A stretch of 64,000 bases of DNA from Morella rubra (Eukaryota; Streptophyta; Magnoliopsida; Fagales; Myricaceae). Under the pieces are notes generated by a model, which ran no database searches, was not told where the DNA came from, and was given only the letters and a program-made list of their open reading frames with translations. This document shows positions 56,991-64,000 of this stretch, in pieces (the first letter of the stretch is position 1; every line of letters starts with the position of its first letter). Location: assembly GCA_003952965.2 (NCBI GenBank), contig CM025849.1, forward strand, positions 19,146,843-19,210,842, written 5' to 3'. A program made the translations under genes and the position numbers.

Positions 56991-57892
56991 CGGATGGTTC
57001 TTGTACCCACCGGAACTAATATTTTCATTCTGGTTCCATTTTGGAATGGAATTTGAATGGAATTGGAATTACGAGAATGGAATCCGGAAATTCCAGTTCC
57101 ATTAGTGGGCTTAATTGCCCAAATTTTGCTTTGGCCCAAAATATTTTTGGGCTGGATAATGGGCTTTTTATTTCCTGTTATACAATATACATCATAATTT
57201 CATAAAACTAACCATACATCAATAAATAAACATTCATCAAATAATCCAAATTCAAAGAGGCAAAATCTAAAATAAAATTACAATGTTCTTTAAAATTTTA
57301 AAAAATAAGGAATAGATAAAGATTAAAGGACATTCAATGATCAAAATTCCAAGCTCGTTTTAACAAAATAATCAATTAACAAAACAAAAACATTTTAACA
57401 AAATAAAAAGTGTCTAGCCAACCAGATTCAATAGACAATGGGATGGATTAATAGTAGAGAAGATGTCGTCATAGCATACATAGGTTACAATCCTCTCATT
57501 TGTAGGGCAAAACAACACAAATAAGGAAAGAAATAAGGATCCCAACAATAATGATCATTTACAACTATGACAATTAGGCATTGAACATAGGAGAACATAA
57601 CTGAGGCAACTTTCCATGTTTGTTATTTTTTTTTCTCCACAACAAATACATATGCTACTGATCAACAGAAATATCACACACACACACACACACACTAAGT
57701 TCCAATAGTTGCCTAATAAAAAAAATACCAAAATCGGAAATTTCGGCATTTCAGCCGAAATTTCTGGTTCCGAAAATCCCCAAATATGGGATCCGATTCA
57801 GGTATTGGAATAGGCCAAAATCGATACCTGAATCCCAGTACCGAAATCGGATCCAAAATTTTTGGTACCCACCAGAATATTTCCTGACCCTT
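56991..57892. mobile_element. probable insertion splitting the purine tract
   Basis: Left edge ggtgagtaccgaaacggatgg and right edge gtacccaccagaatatttcc.. lie where the purine-rich sequence stops and resumes. The edges carry repeated aaccggaat/cggaaattcc-type words, as seen in some plant hAT-type non-autonomous elements. I found neither clear inverted ends nor a target duplication. A (CA)n run at 57675-57694 lies inside. Confidence 0.35.
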
Positions 57893-58782
57893 AAGAGAGA
57901 GAGAAAATACAGAAAAGGAGGGTAGGTTAGAAAGAGTAGGAAGGAGAAGAATAAGGTGTAGGGTTTGCTAGGTTAAAAAGAAAAAGAGTGAAAAGAGAGA
58001 TGGAGGGCTGAGATTTAAGTGTCTCTCATTTCTTCATTGAATTATAGCACTATCATTAATGAATCCATCTTGCTCTGCCATGTGTCCTAATAGACTGCTC
58101 TTGTTGTCTGTGAGTCCAAAAAGCAATTAATTTTTATCACATTGCACAAAAATACTTAGTAGTTCATGACATCATATGAAGAAATTAAATTCATAAAATA
58201 ATTACAATGCCAATAATTATAGTGCAAATGATAAAAATAATGATTTTAGAATGTATCTAGACACGGTATGACTTAAGTATAGGCAAGCTAAAGATGGGAA
58301 AAATTGCTTGTGCAATAAATTAAATTTAAAGTCATATAAATTCAACAATTAAATGCACAACTTAGATTTATGCCTCTTAACCATTTTTCCATCTAAAACT
58401 AATATTTAAAACATTAAACAATTAATATTATATTAGTTTTAGGTGTACCATGCATGCAATATTCTAGCTCAATCACATTCTTTGTCCTTGCACTCTCTTG
58501 TCTGGTTGCTTGCTGCTGCTTGGATTGGTGTCACGTCCTTGGTGCTCGTATTAGTCTTTAAGCTCTCTTTGTAGTAACAGAGATGCATAAAAGGCGAGAT
58601 TACAACACGTCCTCATCCTACGGGTCTCAAGACTATAGTATTTTCCTAGGGCTGTATAAAGACTACTATGTAGTAAAGAAATTCGGTGGAAGACTTGTAA
58701 ACATAACTTGGAAATAGTATGGTGAAAATGGAAGTCAAGTTAAATTTAAAACGCTGATATATTTGAAAAACAAGACACACTT
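57893..58782. other. no gene recognised
   Basis: The purine-rich sequence continues to about 57990, then AT-rich sequence with no reading frame, repeat or RNA signal that I can support. Confidence 0.4.
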
Positions 58783-61700
58783 CACCAAGCCCCTCTTAAC
58801 TACCCCAATGGCCTGCCATAATAGTGAAGATTTCCAAATCCCACCTTTTTGACCCATGGCCATAACTCCATTTTCTAGACTTTATTGCCCAATGCATTAA
58901 TGCCTTGGAGGCATGTTTGTTTCCCTAATCATTAAACCTTATACATATTTAGCATACCCCTAGGAGAAGTAATTGAATGAGACAAAAGAGGAGATTTAAT
59001 ATAAAGCCACAAGTGACTCACAGCAAGCACTTTGCCATGAGACATGAGAGAGAAATGGGGAGAGAAGAAAGGGAAGAGAGAGGAAAGAGAAGAGAGAAAA
59101 GAGAGAAGAAAGGAAAAGAAGAAAAAAGAGAAAAAGGAGGAGGAGGTCCGGCCAAGAAAGGGAAAAAGAAGAAGAAAAGGAAGGGAAAAAGCTACCAAAC
59201 GTGTAGAGGTAAGGAGTTTAGTTTTACATGTCAATTGTGTGGGAAAAATGAGATCATGACCGTGTATGTTCATTTAGAGGTGTTGCTGTCATTTTTTTTT
59301 TTGTTTACAAAAATTAAACGCCACTGCCCTTAGAGTTTCCTTGAGATCCTTGAGGTTTGATGGTTGCATGTATCTAATGATTAAAGTGGATGATTTCTTT
59401 TTGCAAAAATGTTACATTATATGTGAAAAGTTTTTGCATGTGGTAGATGTGTGTAACTTGATGTTGCAAGAACTGATTTTTGTGATAGAGGGCCACGTTC
59501 AATGGCTCAAAGAGCTCAAAAGAGAGCCAAGAAGGCCACGGGTTGGCCATAGAGAGGAGGGAAGATGCATGCATGAAGTTATTTAGACTTAATTGAGAAA
59601 TATTGCATTTTTGAGTTTGATTCCTTAAAGATTCGTGCATCTGTGTGTTTTGATGATGGATAAAAGAAAGGGAAAAGTACGCAAACAGTCCTGTGGTTTC
59701 AAGTTGTGACAAAATAATCATTGTGGTTTCAATTTGAACACATTAGTCCCTATGGTCAGCAACTTGTTGCACAGTGGTCCCTCCGTCAATCCCCCATGAA
59801 ACCATTAACGGAGAACGCTGATGTGTCAATAATTTAACACCGGGACACTGATGAGCTGTCAATTTTTACATGTGGCCACCTAAATAATATTTTAAAAAAT
59901 AAATAAATTTATAGAAAAGTATCGAAACAGTCCCTGTGGTTTCACATTGTGACAAAATGGTCCATGTGGTTTCAACTTGAACAAAGTAGTCCCTGTGGTA
60001 AGCAAACTGTTGCACCATGGTCCCTCCGTCAATCCTCCTGTGAAACCATTAATGGAGAATGTTGACGTGTTAATAATTTATTACGTGGACATTGATGAGC
60101 TGGTAATTTTCACACGTGCCACCTCACATATTTTAAAAAATAAATAAATTTACAGAACGTAAAAACAAAAAAAAAACAAAAAACAAAAACAAAAGATTCG
60201 AATGCCTTAAACTTACCCCCAAATCACACTACCTTCACCGAGAAACCTTGGCCCTCGAATATAGAAGGAAAAATAATAAAAAGAAGCTCAGTTTAAAAAT
60301 CACTAATGGCATTTCAAATCACTAGTAAAGAGTAGTGGATTGGCGACTAACTTGTTTGTATTTTTTTTTTTTTGGTTATTTATTTGTAACATGCAGTCCT
60401 CAAAACAAGATCTTAATTCAATGAAATCTTGATTTTGACACTGAGCTTCTTTTTATTATTTTTTTTCCTTCTATTTTCGAGGGCAGTCACTTTCTGGGTT
60501 CTTAACACTACACGTTTTCCATCTTGAGGGTTTAAGAGAAACTCAGAAAGTGTCATTAGTGTTTGTATGGGAGATTTGGGCGACTAAAAAAGGCAACAAG
60601 ATTTGGGGGATTTGCGTGATGTGTGAGAAATAAAAAAGGCGAAGAATAGAGTAGTGAAGTGGGGGATTTCGATGATTTGGGGAGAAGGGAAGTGGAGGTG
60701 AAAGGGGAAATTTACATTGCGAATGAAAAGTTAAGTTTCTCAGTGAAGAGGAAGGTTTCTCGGTGAAGGTAGTGTGATTTGGGGGTAAGTTTAGGGATTT
60801 TGAATCTTTTGTTTTTTTTTTTTCTTTTTATGTTATGTAAATTTATTTATTTAAAAAATATTGAGGTCACGTGTGAAAATTGTCAGTTTATCAATGTACA
60901 CATGGTAAATTATTAACACATAAGCGTTCTCCGTTAAAAGTTTCATAAAGGGATTGACGGAGGGACTACGGTATAATAGTTTGCTGACCACAGTGACTAA
61001 TTTGTTCAAGTTGAAATTACAGAGACTATTTTGTCACAATGTGAAACCACAGGGACTGTTTGGGTACTTTTATGTAAATTTAATTATTTATTTTAAATAT
61101 TATATGAGGTGGCCGCGTGTGAAAATTAACAGCTCATCAATGTCCACGTGGTAAATTATTGACACGTCAGCGTTCTACGTTAATGGTTTAACAGAGGGAT
61201 CACGGTGTTACAGTTTGATGACCACAGGGACTAATGTGTTTAAATTGAAACCACATGGACTATTTTGTCACAACGTGAAACCATAGGGACTGTTTGGGTA
61301 CTTTTTCCTAAAAGAAAAACATGGCTATGAGATGGAAAATAGGCAAGTTAGGGCCTTGAATGGGAGCTTATGAGCTCAAAGGTTGAGATTTGATGCTTAT
61401 CAAGAGCAAAAACAACATACAAAGGGTGTTTATGCATGAATTGTAAAAGTTGTATGTTTTGTTTCCATTTCATTACTTTTATGCTATCTGATCGTCCCAT
61501 ATGTGCTTTGAGATCTTGCATATATATGCAAAGATGTCAATTTATAGGTTTATGTTGATTAAATATAAAGAACGCAACATGCAACTAAATTTAGTGATGC
61601 TTAACATGAAAATAATACACTATCCAAAACGGCCCCATAAAATCCTTGGAGTTTTTGCATGAAAATTGGTAGATGTGTAGTGTAGGGTCACAGTAGGTCT

Positions 61701-63707
61701 CAATAAAAATTTACGCTCAATTGGAGGTCAGGAAAGGTTGAAAATGCCCCTGGAAGTCTCTAAGGGGAAGTTTGGTATTTCACACAAAACATTAGGGTAA
61801 AAAGGTCCAAACGGAGAAAATGCATGGCTGTGTATAGAATGAAAAATAGATGGGGAATCTCAAATTTGAGTCCAAACTGAGTAGAATTAGGGGCTTAAAT
61901 CACAAAATTCGTTTGGCGGCCTAAATGGACTTTTGGCCTTTTAACCCTAAACAAGCCCAAAATACTTTAAAAGGGATAGGCTCAATAGTGTCTAAGGAGG
62001 CCCAAGAGACCCTCATTTAAAGATTTAGAACATATTTATATTTAATTATAAACTTCATGTTTAATTCTCTAATTAGTATTATAAAAGGATAACATTTATT
62101 AATTCTTTATTTAAGAAAAAAGGTCCATTAATTTGAAACCATATGACACTGAAACTAATTGAGTATTTTAAATTCATTTTGTGGATTTAATTTCTTGAAT
62201 TTTCATTTTTAATTATTCGTGCATTGAAATTATAAGTACTTTATTAGTTTATATTTTCAAGTTATGTCATGGGATGTTTGGATGTATACTTTGCACATGA
62301 ACGATGTGCGTGTATTAATTGCACATAAACGGTATTCGTGCATTAATTGTATTCACATCATAAGAGAAAATCAAATATGAGGAACCCCCAAGCTTACGAG
62401 GTGATTCCCGAAAAAAGAGTGATGATATTGGACACATGAGGAGAGTGTAACCCCCCACTACAGGGAGTGGGTGGGCTCCTTCTGGAGCTACGACATCCTT
62501 TATAAAGGTCTTGGTGTGAATGGCACGAGACAATCCCATGATGAGAGGAGGGACACACAACCCGACTCTGGGGTGAACAAAGCAGACATCAGGAATACCT
62601 CAGGAACCATATGATGAGTGAATGCATTTTAATTGCATTGCATGCATTCTCTATACTGTTTCTATGACTTGAAATCATTGCACTAATACTATATATTCCA
62701 AAGCATGAATTATACTTGTATGAGTATGCCCCCTCCCCACCTTGTTGAGTCAATAGGACTCACCCCTTTTTATTTCCATGTGTGCTTGCTTTTCTACTTT
62801 GAATAGGGAGATGTACTTTTACGAAACCAACACCTACCTTGATGTGGTGTAGTACGTGGTAGTCTTGAAGGTCCGCATTTGGATCTTTGAGGACTTCCAA
62901 GTCCTAATGAAGCATGAGCCCCATTGGTTTGCATAGGATTTTCCAACCCCTGGCATTATTGACCTCGATTGGGTGCATGGGAACTCCACTTGAACCGATT
63001 ATTCCCTTTCCTTTTCCCCCAGCCCCGCCAGTAGAGGACCCACTAAGCATGCGAATCAGTGGCATCATTGACCTCACCTTAGACATTGAGGATGAGGATT
63101 AGGGGTTAAGGTTTTGCTTTAGCACCCCTCTAGTTAGTTATTTTCCTTTTTTTTTGTCAGCAATGTTTCAACTGTTTTTGTCCTTGAAACATGGTGCTAT
63201 AGCCTAGGTGAGTTATAGAAAGCTCACATTTTTGTAAACTTAGACCTATACTTTTTTAATCCTCTCGAAGGACCCTCTTTTGTACTAAACGTGTTCATTA
63301 TAAGGAAATGATGTATTTCTTCTTGTCATTTCAATTTTACTAGTTTATTAAATTTCTACAATTACGTTTTAATCCTTTTAAATATTAATAAATTTCCAAC
63401 CTAAATCACTATTACAATTTTTACTAATTAATGTGCAATTTACCTCGGCTTCATATCTTATGCGATTTCACCCATTTTGTTCCAGTTTCTAAACCAACTA
63501 ACGACCTTTAATATTTTTAACGACTTTTCTTTTAAATTAAGAACCGTTGTAAAACAAGTCTTCCACTTAGTAAATTCAAGGGCAATGAACAATTCGACGA
63601 GGTATCGTGCGGAAATCTCCAAATTGTGTGTATGCAATTCCTATACTCGAGCCGAGGGGGTAAGTACTATCACGGGGTGTGAGACTTAAATATTTGAAAT
63701 TACATGT
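58783..63707 (+). repeat. truncated direct copy D of the gypsy LTR and its flank
   Basis: From caccaagcccctcttaacta the sequence follows copy A from position 9493 to the LTR end and 24 bp into its flank (acttaaatatttgaaattac), then stops. The first 545 bp of the LTR are missing. Substitutions and indels are clearly more frequent than between A and B. A foldback MULE is inserted at 59670. Shared flank shows that this is a piece of the duplicated segment, not an independent LTR insertion. Confidence 0.85.
59670..61308. mobile_element. foldback MULE with doubled terminal repeats, 1639 bp
   Basis: The target duplication TAAAAGAAA (9 bp) is exact at 59661-59669 and 61309-61317. The ends are GGGAAAAGTAC and, inverted, GGAAAAAGTAC. 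Each arm contains two tandem versions of a unit of about 250 bp beginning aaacagtcc(c)tgtggttt (59685, 59926; inverted counterparts end near 61290 and 61065). Further inward, aaacttacccccaaatcaca (about 60207) pairs with tgtgatttgggggtaagttt (about 60771). More nested pairs surround the centre at about 60380. There is no transposase frame. Confidence 0.85.
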
Positions 63708-64000
63708 GAAGTGGACAGTTCAAGACTCAAATGAATGTTATGTTGCCGAACCTAGAAGGGGGGTTTAAATAGGTTCTGATTTTTCTTGAATTCTTTAACC
63801 ACTTAAAAAATTGCACACTCTTCACAAGTACAATCATTAATTTCAAGAGAAACTAAAAGCAACAAAATACTATGCGGAAGTGATAACCCAATATGGGCAG
63901 CAGATTCTTAGGGTCACAGAACAACGCTATACTTCTTTCTTAACATTGTATACTTCTTTTTTAATCAAGGAAACTAAAGAAAGATAATCACAACATCAAG
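63708..64000 (-). mobile_element. end of a copia (SIRE-like) LTR at the window edge
   Basis: Read on the minus strand the sequence ends with 'cccccccttctaggttcggcaac', then ttgaactgtccacttcac, a typical SIRE-type LTR end. It begins exactly where copy D stops, so it may mark a breakpoint. The rest lies outside the window. Confidence 0.4.

Noticed and set aside
56324-57139. 271-codon minus-strand frame, Leu/Ser/Phe-rich, looks like a membrane protein
   Set aside because: It is the complement of a purine-rich (GA)n tract; all three frames are rich in the same residues and no start context or domain is present.
1-64000. Bacterial-type features (operons, ribosome binding sites, CRISPR arrays, attachment sites)
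   Set aside because: Introns, plant transposon families and gene content show a plant nuclear genome; repeats seen are transposon-derived and none has a CRISPR-like repeat-spacer layout.

Overview
The window is nuclear DNA of a flowering plant, probably a eudicot. The signs are AT-rich introns with GT..AG borders, plant transposon families (MULE, hAT, CACTA, Ty1/copia, Ty3/gypsy), a plant MBD4-like DNA glycosylase, an LRR receptor kinase of the At1g35710/MIK2 type, a plant RNase H-like domain and a GRF zinc-finger protein. I found no intact cellular gene, rRNA, tRNA or CRISPR array. Every recognisable gene is partial or broken, and most bases are repeats inserted into repeats.

Layout. 1-3413: 3' part of a long gypsy-type LTR, then a decayed CACTA-type element. 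3414-15071 (copy A) and 15072-26663 (copy B): an almost identical 11.6-kb direct tandem duplication. Each copy holds one exon of an MBD4-like glycosylase, a copia-type LTR, an RNase H-like ORF, a second copia-type LTR split by a hAT-like element that is itself split by a 3.7-kb gypsy-type LTR, and a MULE. 26664-33192: the rest of that MULE, shared flank, the 5' half of an MBD4-like gene and a third, rearranged RNase H-like copy. 33193-35386: no gene. 35387-39950: a MULE with a decayed MURA gene and, convergent to it, a GRF zinc-finger gene. 40003-45771: a stray copy of the MULE 5' region, an F-box fragment, an antisense 'gypsy-type transposon' ORF and an LTR with 177-bp repeats. 45772-51540: an older inverted copy (C) of the duplicated segment including the flank right of copy B. 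51541-54710: a copia fragment abutting an LRR receptor kinase pseudogene. 54880-58782: LTR-like and purine-rich DNA. 58783-63707: a fourth, truncated direct copy (D) split by a foldback MULE. 63708-64000: edge of another copia-type LTR.

History (inference). A, B, C and D share the same LTR insertion junction, so they descend from one ancestral segment rather than from independent insertions. C matches the sequence right of copy B, so B's right flank is the ancestral one and A was made by a later tandem duplication that broke inside the right terminal repeat of a MULE. MBD4-like 5' exons at 27.8-29.25 kb and MBD4-like exons at 3.5 and 15.2 kb, each followed by an RNase H-like ORF, suggest a larger ancestral unit of MBD4-like gene plus RNase H-like sequence.

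The most unusual unit is the MULE at 35.4-39.95 kb: two convergent genes, as in maize MuDR, with a GRF zinc-finger/coiled-coil/membrane protein in the place of mudrB. All identifications are by eye from motifs; no database search was run.
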